From positions 5,276,948-5,340,947 of the forward strand of contig NC_072453.1 in the NCBI RefSeq assembly GCF_027596085.1: 64,000 nucleotides of DNA, written 5' to 3'. The notes below the pieces were generated by a model. It searched no databases, was not told the origin of the DNA, and saw only the letters and a list, made by a program, of their open reading frames with translations. Every line of letters starts with the position of its first letter. Within the stretch, counting starts at the first letter, position 1. Both the position numbers and the translations under genes were made by a program. This DNA comes from Anoplopoma fimbria (Eukaryota; Chordata; Actinopteri; Perciformes; Anoplopomatidae). This document shows positions 11,711 to 35,643 of the stretch, piece by piece.

Positions 11711-12121
11711 TGTAGGAGCCATATTAAATGTGCTTTATTTTCGTGTAATTTTACCCCGTGCCACTAGGGGGCTGTGTGGTTCAGTTGACCTCGGGTCAGC
11801 AGAGTGAGGCATTTAACCTGATTGAACCTGATCACAGGTGGTTGTTGATGGGGAAGCAAACAGTTTTTCGACTGTGCCCGTGTGACCGTGTCCCCGTGTG
11901 TTAATGCATCTTAGTTTAGTGAGGAATTCGGGTTTATTGTTTTGTTACATGTATTTTGAGTTAGAATTATTGCGGCTGTGTATTATTGGAAGGAAAATAA
12001 ACCAGCAAAATAAACTGAACTGTCTTCGTTTTTGCGGTAATTGGAGCGCGCTGGGCGCACGTCGGAAACTATAAACGGAATCAACAACCAGTACTACTAA
12101 GTTTAGGGCTTAGTCAGTACA
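11711..12121 (+). repeat. BEL/Pao 5' LTR (411 bp)
   Basis: Begins TG and ends CA, and is paired with the copy at 16133-16542. An AATAAA lies in GGAAAATAAACC near 11996, consistent with an LTR poly(A) signal. Differences from the 3' copy are GTGACC versus GTGCCC and one extra G in CAGGTGGTTG. Confidence 0.93.
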
Positions 12122-12562
12122 TTTAGGTCGAAAAACTGCTTCGATTTGGAGAACGTTCACCAAGAGGACGCCGACTTGTTACATTGTGGATTAACGTCTT
12201 CTTTGGAAACCACGGATGTGAGGGAGGGCGGTGCACTATCGCCCACTATGGGCCAGCCGCCCCTGTGTTTGGAGTTGCCGATCGCTAACGGAGCTGGAGC
12301 TACCGGAGTGAGCTACGGGTCAGCGACAGCATCATCTCACCGGGACATCATTCATCAAAGCCGGCCAACGCTCGATTGGGGTATGTGTGGATCAGCGCTG
12401 ATATGAATGGCCATGGTAATTTGTGTGCACACATTCGCGTAAACCCAATGCATTGGTAGCAGACTCGCAACCGACTAAAAATAACTTTCTCGTCGAGACG
12501 AGTTGTTTGCGCAACACAAACTATTTTGCGGACTAATAAAGCCAACTGACTTTGTCGTCATT
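12122..12562 (+). other. BEL element leader between 5' LTR and gag
   Basis: About 440 bp that should hold the primer binding site and packaging signal. An 86-codon ORF at 12146-12406 shows no family resemblance and I regard it as untranslated leader. I did not identify the primer tRNA. Confidence 0.5.
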
Positions 12563-15501
12563 ATGGCTGAAGAGGGAACAGGCCAACTGGGCCTTGAGAC
12601 TGAGCTTGCGGGTGCAGAGGTAAAATCTGTAACTGAAAAACGTGTGGGTAAATTAACACATAAAGCTTTGTTGGAAAAAATAAGCTTTTTAGAAAAGGAA
12701 AGAAAGTCTAACTTTGGTAAACTGTCTAAAGTAAAACAATCTATTCTTAAATTCATGGGTGATAAAGAACATGTGAATAAGGTTGAAAATGAGTTAACCG
12801 TTTTTATGAGTTGTGTAACACAATACAGCAGGTGCATGCATCTTTATTGGGTTTATTGCCTGCTGAGGAAGCAAGCAAACATGAAATATGGTACCAAGCT
12901 AAAATGTTGAATGTAAAGGAGTTTCTTGTGGGTACAAATCAATGGTTGTCTGACACTGCTGCTTGTCCAGCTACTAAAGTGGGTGATGATCATGATGATG
13001 AGGTTAATGATGATTTGCTGGGTCAAACTGAACAATCTCAAACTGTCCAAAGTGAAAATGAGATTGGACCTCAAGACAGCATTTCAAATGTGCAGTCAAG
13101 GCACCATGGCTCAAACAGATCGTCAAGTAGCAGATTCTCCACTTCATCAGCCAGATGCAGGGCAGAGGCGGAACAGGCCGCACTCTTGGCCCGAGCTGCT
13201 GCTTTAAAGGCTAAACATGCTTTGGAGGAGCAGGAACTTCTCTGGAGGAGAAAAAGGGAGAAGCTTGAGCTGGACACTGAGATAGCTGCCACTTCTGCTA
13301 AGCTAGCAGTGCTACAGATGGGGAGCGTCCATTCAAGGCAATCTGATGGAATGGCTTCCTACTTCAGAAAAGGGGCTAGATCTAAGCTCACCTCTCTCAA
13401 TCCACAGGCCTCAATATATGTGGCTCCACCCGCACAGCAGCGTGAATCTTTACCACAACAATGCAATGCTGAAACTTCAATCGTTTCAGCATCTTTGTCC
13501 ATGCATTTTGCATCACAACCACAGCCAACTGTCAGTCATGGCTCTCAACTGCCTCACTTGCAATCAATGCCAACATTCAGTCAAAGCTTTCAACCCACTC
13601 TAGGCCAACAAGTGCAGCAACCCCTGCAAGACCAAAATCAGACAGCAGGTCTTTACAATCTGCTGCAACAACAGAATGACATAACGGCTCTCCTTGTTCA
13701 AATGCAAACATCACATCTGCTGCCGCGCAGAGAAATTCCAACTTATGATGGAGACCCTTTGCAGTTCAACACATTTATGAGGGCATTTGAGCACTGCGTG
13801 GAAGCAAAGACTGGCTGTAAAGGAGACTGTTTGTACTATCTCGAACAATTCACTAGGGGGCAGCCTAGAGATATTGTACGCAGCTGCCTTCACATGACTG
13901 CAGACAAAGGATTTGCTGTCGCTAAAAGGTTACTAAAGGAGCACTTTGGAAATGAGTTCAAAATAACAGCGGCCTACATGGAAAAGGTCACAGGATGGAC
14001 AAGCATCAAAGCTGAAGACACCAAAGCGCTCAAAGCTTATGGGCTTTTCCTCCGTGAGTGTTCCAACGCTATGGAAGATCTTCAATATTTGGAGGAACTT
14101 AACATGCCAGCGAACATGAAGATTCTTAGTCAGAAGCTTCCGTATAAACTAAGAGACAAGTGGAGAGCAAAGGCATGTGACGTACTGGAGAAAACTGGTC
14201 GAAGGGCACGATTCTCAGACCTTGTCAAGTTCATTGAGTGCCAGGTCAGAATCATTTCAGATCCAGTCTTTGGTGATATACAGGACACTTCACCTGTGCT
14301 CAAAGGAGCTACAAAAGTGAGCAAGATACAGGTGACGCCACAGCTGAGAAGAAACAGCTTTGCAACACAGGTGGTCATTGAGGATGGATATAAAGCAGAC
14401 ACTCACAGGAATGAGGACGGATGCAGCAGACCAGATGGTGACCAGAGGGAAAAGGCTCTCGGCAAAGTGACCACCTTCACTAAAACTACTTCTGTCTTCT
14501 GCCAGTATTGTGCTGCTGGTGGTCATGTTTTAGATCAATGTTTTAAACTGGGAAGAAAACCACACAGGGAGAAACTGGACTATCTAAAGGAGAAAGGTCT
14601 GTGTTTCAGTTGTTTGTGCACAGGACACTTGAGCAGGAATTGCGACAGGCGCATCACTTGCAAAAAGTGCAACCGAACGCACCCCAGTGTTTTGCACATT
14701 GAAGAGAAAGAAAGGGTTTCTTCAAAGGATGAGAAGAACAGTGAGCGGTCAAAAACATCTGAGAGCCGCACAACATCCTCCGCTTGTGGTCTTACAGGGG
14801 CTGGCCACTGCAATGGTATTCTTCCCATTTTGCCTGTTAAGGTGAAGTGCGCAAAGGGAAACAGGGTTATTGAAACCTACGCTTTTCTGGACCCAGGGAG
14901 TACAGGAACTTTCTGCACCAGGAAGCTTGTCGACAGGTTGAACATGGAAGGACGCAAATTCAAAATTCATATCCGCACCTTGGGCCATAACAACTCAATA
15001 GAAAGTTCTATCGTTGACAGTCTGGAGATTTCCGGATTGTCTGGTGAGAGCTTCTATCCACTTCCCAAAGTGTTTACCCAGAAAGAAATGCCCGTCTCTA
15101 CAGCCAACATAATCAGTGAAAGGGAGCTGAGAAAATGGCATTATTTAGACAATGTAAACATTCAACACATAAACGCTGACGTGGATCTGTTAATTGGCAC
15201 AAACGCCTCCAAGTTGATGGAGCCTTGGGAGGTCATTAACAGTCGTGAAGGTGAAGATGGACCCTACGCGATCAGAACCCTACTGGGGTGGGTAATAAAT
15301 GGCCCGTTAGGGGGAAGTGACGACTGTGGAAGTGACCACCCTTCATTTTGTGCAAATAGAATTGCCATTGACCATATTGAAGAACTGTTAATTAGCCAAT
15401 ATAACTATGACTTCAATGACCGAGCTTCTGCAGAACAGGAAGAACTTGAGAGATTGGTGGAGGAAATAAGAGGAGGCTTGAGGAACAAGAAAGGAGGCTA
15501 A
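12563..15501 (+). pseudogene. BEL/Pao gag-protease, frameshifted and cut short
   Basis: The likely gag start is the ATG at 12563. The reading frame changes by one base at about 12800-12830, and the second frame stays open to the stop at 15501. Order of parts: an N-terminal helical region, a glutamine-rich linker (about 13400-13700), a DUF1759-like block starting at about 13729 with the PTYDGDPLQFNTF motif, two CCHC knuckles (14500-14550 and 14605-14645, both CX2CX4HX4C), a further cysteine/histidine cluster CKKCNRTHPSVLH, and a protease with DPGSTG in place of the usual DSG/DTG at about 14890-14907. The coding track ends shortly after the protease, where Pao elements would normally continue into reverse transcriptase. 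Confidence 0.85.
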
Positions 15502-15563
15502 GAGAGGATGAGGAAATTATTAAGAAAGAGGAGGAGGAGAAGGCTAGGAAGGAAAAGGAAGCT
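15462..15563 (+). other. Acidic/lysine-rich coiled-coil segment at the BEL deletion junction
   Basis: Read in the frame of the downstream integrase tail, this roughly 100-bp stretch gives a charged helix rich in E, K and R (for example [13 protein letters not shown] and [14 protein letters not shown]). It is unlike the flanking protease and DUF5641 sequence. It could be filler DNA from a host coiled-coil exon or simple purine-rich repeat expansion. The plus strand here is almost all purine. Confidence 0.5.
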
Positions 15564-16002
15564 ATGCTCAACAATCGCCCCATCACAAGGCTATCTGAGG
15601 ACCCTAACGACCTTTTGACGCCAAACCATCTGCTGCTACTCAAAGGAAAACCAGTTCTCCCACCGGGACTGTTCGACAAAAGGGATGTTTATGCTAGGAG
15701 AAGATGGAAACAAACCCAGTACATCTCGGATCTCTTTTGGAAGAGGTGGATCCGTGAGTACCTCCCGCTTTTACAGGAGCGTCAAAAATGGAACCAGGAG
15801 AAGGAGTTTTGTTCCTGGAGACCTAGTCATGGTTGCAGACTCCACAGCACCACGTGGGTCATGGATGCTAGGAAGAGTTCTGGAAACCTTCCCTGATAAA
15901 AGAGGTCTAGTACGTGTGGTTCGTTTAAAAACCAAAAAAAAAAAAAAAATCATTGAACGACCGATAACCAAAATATGCTTGTTTAATGAAGCTAAGGAAT
16001 AA
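15564..16002 (+). pseudogene. BEL/Pao integrase C-terminal tail (DUF5641-like), frameshifted
   Basis: The first frame (15564-15800) carries [27 protein letters not shown] and the [19 protein letters not shown] block that mark the domain after the integrase core in Pao elements. A frameshift near 15790 moves the rest ([19 protein letters not shown], then [19 protein letters not shown]) to the next frame, ending with the TAA at 16000-16002. A poly(A) run of 14 lies inside this part at about 15935. Confidence 0.85.
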
Positions 16003-16132
16003 TTGGTTCCCATTTAAAAATGAGCTTTATATACACATATATATTTTAATTTTTATTTATTTTTTTTGGTATTCATGGCTCATTTAAAATTGTTGGTGTA
16101 ATTGCTCTAGCAGACGCAATTAGGGGCTGGTG

Positions 16133-16542
16133 TGTAGGAGCCATATTAAATGTGCTTTATTTTCGTGTAATTTTACCCCGTGCCACTAGGGGGCTGTGTG
16201 GTTCAGTTGACCTCGGGTCAGCAGAGTGAGGCATTTAACCTGATTGAACCTGATCACAGGTGTTGTTGATGGGGAAGCAAACAGTTTTTCGACTGTGCCC
16301 GTGTGCCCGTGTCCCCGTGTGTTAATGCATCTTAGTTTAGTGAGGAATTCGGGTTTATTGTTTTGTTACATGTATTTTGAGTTAGAATTATTGCGGCTGT
16401 GTATTATTGGAAGGAAAATAAACCAGCAAAATAAACTGAACTGTCTTCGTTTTTGCGGTAATTGGAGCGCGCTGGGCGCACGTCGGAAACTATAAACGGA
16501 ATCAACAACCAGTACTACTAAGTTTAGGGCTTAGTCAGTACA
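16133..16542 (+). repeat. BEL/Pao 3' LTR (410 bp)
   Basis: Near-identical to 11711-12121. It is preceded by AATTAGGGGCTGG, a plausible short polypurine tract, and followed immediately by the right copy of the 289-bp repeat. Confidence 0.93.
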
Positions 16543-16831
16543 GACTCCATAATCATATGGACATGCCCCGAGTATGGATGTGTTTGTAGAGCAGTTCAAC
16601 CAAAGAGCATTGTTTTTCCTTCTCAGACTGTATCATTTGAAGGTTATTTTGTATTATTGACGTCTAGGATGCTTGCACACCTGTAGTTCAGTTAATTTGG
16701 GCAGGACCCAGGTTAAAGATTATACATTGTTGTATTTTAGTTTTGGTCCGGTTCAAGTTCACTCAGACGTTTTACCAACAAACCATGAGGAGGAAACAAG
16801 AAGATATACAGAAATTTGATTTGACCACGTG
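16543..16831 (+). repeat. 289-bp direct repeat, right copy, abutting the BEL 3' LTR
   Basis: Identical to 11422-11710 by eye over its full length. After it the sequence continues as GGTCCTTGTAAAG, which is unique in this window. Confidence 0.95.
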
Positions 16832-17821
16832 GGTCCTTGTAAAGATTGTTGTTGACAGCATGCAGAACTGTCAAATGAATGAGTAACCTGTTAGTCTGTA
16901 TAAAACATAGACGTTATATAAATTCATATTATAAATTATTTTTATACAGTCTAAGGAAAAACACAAACCACACCCAATTCTTATAATCCTGGAAGAAATG
17001 TGACATTACTAAAACAAAACATAACCATAGTCATTTTTATCTTTATGTTCATAAAAGACAGAAGAAATGTAGAAAAACAAAACAGAGAGACAAATGTAAA
17101 ATGCACCCCCTACCAGTTGCTTCCTATTAGTAATGCTACAATGTACATGAGTCTTGGTTACAGTCCAGCTTCTAGAAACCCAATCATTCTTCTCTCCTAA
17201 TAAACTTCCTCAGACAGCGGTGCCATGTTAATGACTTCTAAAAGGTGACCTTACTTGTAATGGCAACCATGTCTGTCTCAAGTGGCACCCTGATTGGTTG
17301 TACTTCTTAGACTGGAGTGTCATCATTTACACACCTGTATTACCTCTTTGTTGCCTTGCTGTCAATAACGTAATAGATGTCAGGAGTGGGAGATAAAGAA
17401 GAGGAGACGATGTTTCCCAGAAAACAAGGGGTTTGCATCTGCAGGGGTTCAAGGACATTGAGAAATCTACACGTCAATATTGAAAGTAGCTCATTGAGAA
17501 AACAATCCAAAGGAGCAACACAAAAACTAAAATGTTCATTCAGACAAACTTTTTGCTGTTCACTCGAGACTTATCTTGGCTGAGTATGGTCAGTTCATTT
17601 TGCACGTTCTCCTGTCGTATGAGGCAATTATCTGTTGTGAGGTCTCTGTTGCGACCTCTTTGCAACAAGAAAGTGAAAAAAAGTGGAATAAAATCACAAA
17701 AATCTTGTCTCTGACCAGTAACTGTCTTTCACTTCAAAAAGAGTTTATCTCTAGATAAAGCATTGATTGGTGAAGAGCAGGTGATGAGAGGATGCAGCAT
17801 TAGGACTAATGTTGGATTGTG
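16832..17821. other. Intergenic DNA and probable fscn2 3' UTR
   Basis: No coding exon seen. The part just left of 17822 should be the fscn2 3' UTR, because that gene reads leftwards and stops at 17822. I could not pick a convincing poly(A) signal on the minus strand. Confidence 0.5.
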
Positions 17822-26832
<9,011 letters not shown>

Positions 26833-27975
26833 CTTCACCTGTGGATTCAGGAGAAGGAGACAAGGGGTGAGGCAAGTTAGGGATGGGAGGGGAAGACCTG
26901 GCCAATAGACCTGACATGGGATGCAGAAGTGAGGGTTATTCCTTAAAAAAGGGCAGTTTAAAGAGTTGTTTGAAGAGGTGAGGAATAAGGGAAGGGGATG
27001 AAGTCATGGAGAATGATGAAATGAGAAAGTCTTAGAGACAGGAAATCAATTCATTAAGGTACAGTATATAAAGCACTCCATAGACCACAAATTCCTTCCC
27101 CCCGCCCATGGCTTTATTATATATTTTTCCTGCTCCAGCCTCCTAATTTACTTACTGTGGTTTTGTGGCTTCCCCTCTGCAGTTTCTGCGGCTCTAATTC
27201 CAACTCCCAGATTTAAGAGGCTTCTTTCGAAAAGCGTCCTCTTGTAATTCCTTCTCTCTCCTTTCCTTCTCTCACTGGCTCTCACGTCCTGTTGATCGGG
27301 TCTCCCCTCCACCGCTAACTCTCCTCACCATAATCAGGCAGCAAAGACTTGAGTCAAGCTTGATCTCTCTTTAGTCAACCTTTCTTTCTCTGCAGACTAA
27401 TTTTGTTCTGGACTGCTTAACTCCAACTCTGCAGCTGATCCCCCCCCCTCGCTCTCTCTCTCTTGTGCTCTCTCGTCCAGCCTCACTCTTGCTTGACTTG
27501 TTATTCACCCCGAGGGCTCAATCACCTTGTCCCACCTGACTAGCCTTCCCTTGGGTTTTGATTTTGCCCCTCCTTTGGTTCCTTTGCCGACTATCTATGG
27601 ATCACGTCGAATACACTGACCTTCTTCTTCACCCTCCTTGAAGTCCAGGATCCTCGTTTGTCAGACAAAAGTTTGATCAGTGAAGAAGAACATCCTCGGC
27701 GGTCCTGCAAATTTTATGGTAGCGCATTGAAGGACTCCTTCACTCTTCCCCTAAACATAAGCCGTCCATCACAGCTGAACTCAGCAACAAAGGGTGCTCT
27801 CCTCTGTAGTCTTAAGCCTCCCTCTGTCGCTCTTTCCTCCCATCCTCTCCTTCTCTCTCTCTGCCTTTCTCTAACCTGCCATGTGTATAATCCTGCCTTT
27901 CTCTGCGCTTTATTCGGAGCTCTGCATTTCGCCTCTTTCTGTGACACATAAAGACAGGTAAGTAGAAACAATGCG
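26833..27975. other. fscn2: fscn2 upstream region
   Basis: Expected to hold the fscn2 5' UTR and promoter, reading leftwards. A TATATA-containing word lies about 235 bases upstream of the ATG (about 27064-27071), and a TAATCC word, the core recognised by CRX/OTX photoreceptor factors, lies at about 27888. Both are short motifs found by eye and neither is proven. Confidence 0.35.
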
Positions 27976-28020
27976 CGCACACACACACACTCACACACAC
28001 ACACATGCACATACAGCACC
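27976..28020. repeat. Short (CA)n tract with interruptions
   Basis: CA-rich tract with CG, TC and TG interruptions, too short and impure to code for anything. Confidence 0.85.
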
Positions 28021-28302
28021 GGGTAACCAGAGCGCTCCCCATGCCTCTGGGGTAGTTGCCTGAGTGCGGCTCCCCTTACTTGCCTATGCTGGGGGTTAAG
28101 TTACACACCTTCTCTGATTGCAAGCTCTCTGGGTCAGTCCTAATGGGAAATGTGTCTGAGAGGCCGAGGGAGTCGCGCTCTACATACAAATTTAGTAGAC
28201 AAGCAAAGGGAAAGGAGATGGTGGCTGTTGTAGAGGAAACAATAATAAGCTAATCAACATATGGGGTTTTGAATGACTGTGTGTTTGCAGCAAGTGTGCC
28301 TG

Positions 28303-28303
<1 letters not shown>

Positions 28304-28344
<41 letters not shown>

Positions 28345-28347
28345 TGA
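28304..28347. repeat. (TG)n microsatellite
   Basis: About 40 bp of TG. It is an inverted complement of the long CA tract that starts about 140 bp to its right, so the two can pair as a hairpin in single-stranded DNA. Confidence 0.95.
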
Positions 28348-28481
28348 CTAATCAACCTTGCCAATCAGCCTATTATAAGTCTTCTTTGCAGAGTAAACAG
28401 ACGTGTCTGTTCCTGAATCCATCTAATCCTCAAACCAATCATCCCAACCTGGCTAATCTACCGGCACAACCCCTCCCCACT

Positions 28482-28613
<132 letters not shown>

Positions 28614-28686
28614 TCCCCCTTCTGCTTGTCAATGGCTATAAACATACACAGAGACTCAATGACCCACAGCAACATGCGTGTCATCA

Positions 28687-28688
<2 letters not shown>

Positions 28689-28721
<33 letters not shown>

Positions 28722-28741
28722 AACACACACACACGCACACA
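28689..28741. repeat. (CA)n microsatellite, imperfect
   Basis: About 50 bp of CA with ATAAAC and CGC interruptions; a shorter run follows at about 28885-28905. Confidence 0.92.
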
Positions 28742-29446
28742 AAGGTTAGAAAAGGGTCCAAGAGTTCATAGTAAACACCACCCACCCGAAGATTTACTCC
28801 TCCTGACCCAGACTTGAACTGCTGCGCTTTAACGCAAAATGTGATACACAATGTGTGTCACACAGTCACATACACATAAAGTCTCACACACACACACAAA
28901 CACAGATACTGAGGGACATGAGTGGTGTAATTGAGTGTGTGAACACTAAGCAGACGGTCATCCCACATTTCTGAGATGTTGGCTTGAGATCAGCTTCCCT
29001 AAACTTTGCTGCTTTGCTTTTTCCTGCTAGTTTTATCCCCACAGTATGCAACTACTATGGTAAAAACTCTGTAGATACGATAAGAACCCAGGAGCAGACC
29101 TCTGGCTTTGCAAAAATCATCTATCGAAATGTTGCAATAATCATGAAAATGAAAATGATCCCTTTTACCCACAAAGTATCTAAATAGGAACCTCGGAAAT
29201 GCTTCAAAATGTCCTAGAACCAACACTGGGATCAGACATGAAGCCAAACCTGGGGCTGTGGTACTTTTCAAAAATAAAATAATAATTTTAGTTCTACTCG
29301 TCGCTGTAATACAGTAGGCACTGGGTAATTTGGGTTTTCTTGTTTAATTTTAATTATAACAATTCATAAAGGATCCTTTTCATAACAAACAGCTTTCTTT
29401 TCTTGGATAATTTTGAAGCCCTAGAGATGATTAAAGCGGCCGCTGT

Positions 29447-32999
<3,553 letters not shown>

Positions 33000-33537
33000 A
33001 CAAAGGGCTAAACGTGATGAGTGAGGGGACTCTGTGGAACACGGCGAGCCAATCAGCGTCGAGATTAACACCCTGCGCGTCCGTGATTGGTCAGAAGCCT
33101 GGTCACTGTTGCGTGGAACTCAGGACCCACGTGGGGGCTGGAACCCTAATCTGAGCTCTCATTGGCGGAGACCCCACACTCAAACCCCGCCCATGTGGCT
33201 CTCACTGCGTTATTGCCCCCCCTCCACCCTTCCTTGCCTTGTTTTTTCGTCCGAGGGCAGCCGCGCCGCCGTCGTCGCTTTACATCTATCAGGAGGAGCG
33301 GACTCAGATCTGACATTTGGCTCCGATCCTCTGAACGGCCCCAAAATAAGACAAACACGAGGTTACGAGATACGATGTTTAACTCAGCGTCGACATCGCC
33401 GTGCGCGGAGTGTTGCGTTATTTCGTTTTAACACCAATTTCCCCGAGACGTTTGCTCTGCCTGTGTCTCTGTTTCTTCATTTTCTCTTCATAAAGAAGAA
33501 GCCGCTTCGCTCGGAGTGTGTGTGCTCTGTGCACACC

Positions 33538-33538
<1 letters not shown>
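33000..33538. promoter_or_regulatory. CpG-rich promoter-like region of an unidentified gene
   Basis: GC- and CpG-rich against its surroundings, with CCAAT boxes in both orientations (CCAATCAGCG near 33049, GATTGGTCAG near 33083, CATTGGCGG near 33160) and a CGCCGCCGTCGTCGC patch near 33265. This is the usual look of a CpG-island promoter and first untranslated exon. The ORF across it has no family resemblance. Direction and target gene are not known. Confidence 0.45.

Positions 33539-33608
<70 letters not shown>
33539..33608. repeat. (CA)n microsatellite
   Basis: About 70 bp of CA at the right edge of the CpG-rich region. Confidence 0.97.
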
Positions 33609-33612
<4 letters not shown>

Positions 33613-34699
33613 ACACTGACTTTTCCATGTTCATATGTGCAGTTTTGCAGTGACAGGACCATTAACCTTTAATGAATTAATTGTATTACTAAAGATTAAC
33701 AGGCAAAAGAGCTTAATCAAATGTGGTGTGTGAGTATAGCGTCTGGTCTCTATCTAACTACCTAGCTATGTCCTCAGTTCTTTTAACTTTTCTCCTTATG
33801 TTATATTAGTGTGCACCACTAAAACATAGGAGTGTGTTATTAAAGGACTTATTCATATGTGAATTGTTAGTAGGCTATATTGTTCTGTCTCAAATGTGTT
33901 CAGTTAGGTGAAAGGGCACTTCTAAAAAAGCAAAAAACACAGCGAGTATGTTAAAAGCTCACAAAATGTTTAAACTAGTTGAATTAGAAAAAGGTCATTC
34001 TCAGTCCCAGAAACGCACAGTATGTTTGCTTCTTAGAGTAAAAGCTTTGCAATTGTTTCAATGTCAAAACCTTTGTTGAATGCTTACAAAATAACAGTTA
34101 TTTTAACCTGTTTAGATTTTATTAGAAACTACATTCAGCTTTGAATATTGCAATATTTTATGTTTTTAAAAAGAATTAGCGAGAGCTCGCCATATTCACT
34201 TTTGCTTTTAGCTCTTAGTTGGTCTTTAGCGTGGTCTCCATCAGCTCCTGAAAGAAACATTTTGCTCTTAAGCTTTTTTTTTTTAACTACCCGCTAAATT
34301 TGTCAGCTGTTCGGTTGTGGTCGTAATGTTCAGGTTTATCAGAGCTTCATTGCTTCACTACAGACGGTGAAGATGTTGTCAGCAAAACCAAAACTTAAAG
34401 GGGCAAAGAGCAGCTAAAAAGATTTGCAGAGTTGGGAAGTAATTTTTTAGGATTTTAGCATTGTGATCGACCCATATCACATAACTTAGTCTTATCATCA
34501 GTGTTAAAAAAAAAAAAAAAGAACTAGTGCAGGTTTCACAATCCAGAAAGAATCAGAGGCAGATAAATCACAAAATATTACTTGTTTTTTGCATAGAAAA
34601 CACAAGGCTTATCTAAATGTTCAAACCGTTTTTTACTTCATTCTGTAAACAAATGCAAACTAATTTCTTGAAATCATGTCTTCCATGCAGCTAGCTGTA
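33609..34699. other. AT-rich non-coding DNA
   Basis: Nothing recognised between the two CpG-rich regions. It contains a run of A at about 34507-34520. Confidence 0.5.
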
Positions 34700-35200
34700 C
34701 TTTGTGATCCTCACAGACCAGCTACAGTGACCCTTCTTGGGATTTCTGCCTCCAGAACATCCCTCGGCCTTCCTTTTCCTCTTGAATTGTCGAATAATGC
34801 GGCTAAACTCGGCTCAGATTGAATCTCCTGTCCATTCAGTTCACCTCAGAATCGAGATCAGTCAGCTTTTTTCTCGCCTCATCCTATGCCGGAGCCGTGC
34901 TGCGGATTTAGCTTGCCTCTGATCCGGCAGCAGCGGGCACGGCGGCTCTCACTGTGTCACGGCTGCAGGAGGGGAGCTGGGCCGGCAGGGAAGGGGGATA
35001 CCCCCTGTGTGCACTCGGCAATTGTTGTCGTGGCGATCGTGGCCGTAGCGGTGGTTGCCAGGGAGATGGCGGTTGCTTGTCTGACCCGTCCCCCTCGTGC
35101 TGTCACCGGCGTTATTGATGCGCGCCGCTGCTTGGCATTGTGGGAGTGCGCGAGGGAGGGCGGAGAGGACAACATTTAATGAGTTCAGGAGAAACAGGGA
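34700..35200. promoter_or_regulatory. Second CpG-rich region, possible promoter or 5' exon
   Basis: CpG-dense sequence with GGCGATCGTGGCCGTAGCG near 35031 and ATGCGCGCCGCTGC near 35117, followed by a (CT)n tract at 35209-35243. No protein family is recognisable in any frame. It may belong with the 33.0-33.5 kb region as alternative first exons. Confidence 0.4.
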
Positions 35201-35208
35201 CTATCCCT

Positions 35209-35243
35209 GCTCTCTCTCTCCCCCTCTCTCTCTCTCTCTCTCT
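35209..35243. repeat. (CT)n tract
   Basis: Short, mostly perfect CT/TC repeat within a pyrimidine-rich stretch to about 35285. Confidence 0.9.
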
Positions 35244-35375
35244 ATTGCTCCCTTCCCCTCTCCGCTCCCTCTCCCCCGCCCTTCATTTCTCATGGGTGTC
35301 TGTCTTGTGCGAGTGTGCATTAAGGATGTGGGTCTCTCATGATCCATCATGGCAAAATGCACTTTCCCTCTGCTT

Positions 35376-35382
35376 CACACAC

Positions 35383-35470
<88 letters not shown>

Positions 35471-35473
35471 ACT
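35376..35473. repeat. (CA)n microsatellite
   Basis: About 95 bp of CA with a single CGC interruption near the left end and AAAC near the right end. Confidence 0.97.
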
Positions 35474-35579
35474 CCTAAACGGCATACAGACGGTGCACTC
35501 ACAAAAACATGTTCTCCCACACCTTTACTCAAACAGCGTAACTGACTCATTCACAACAACTCCTTTCTCACTCACTTAT

Positions 35580-35607
35580 GCACACACACACACTTTCACA
35601 AACACAT

Positions 35608-35640
<33 letters not shown>
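35580..35640. repeat. (CA)n microsatellite, interrupted
   Basis: Two CA runs separated by TTTCACAAACACATG. Confidence 0.92.

Positions 35641-35643
<3 letters not shown>

Larger units (their letters stand above)
11711..16542 (+). mobile_element. BEL/Pao LTR retrotransposon, recent, internally deleted
   Basis: The element runs from TGTAGGAGCC to AGTACA, with LTRs 11711-12121 and 16133-16542. The internal part codes for a Gag with a DUF1759-like domain, CCHC zinc knuckles, a Pao-type aspartic protease and, after a jump, the DUF5641-like C-terminal tail that follows the integrase in Pao elements. Reverse transcriptase, RNase H and the integrase core are absent. The LTRs differ by one substitution and one 1-bp indel over 411 bp, which points to a young insertion despite the missing polymerase, so it may have been mobilised in trans. 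It sits between the convergent genes faap100 and fscn2. Confidence 0.9.

Noticed and set aside
12146..12406. 86-codon ORF in the BEL leader
   Set aside because: No resemblance to Gag or any known domain; it lies in the untranslated leader before the likely gag ATG.
27655..27951. 97-codon ORF upstream of fscn2
   Set aside because: Pyrimidine-rich strand gives a serine/leucine-rich random peptide; no homology recognised.
33034..33672. 212-codon ORF
   Set aside because: It covers CpG-rich promoter-like DNA and ends in a CA repeat; no domain, no exon pattern and strong compositional bias explain the open frame.
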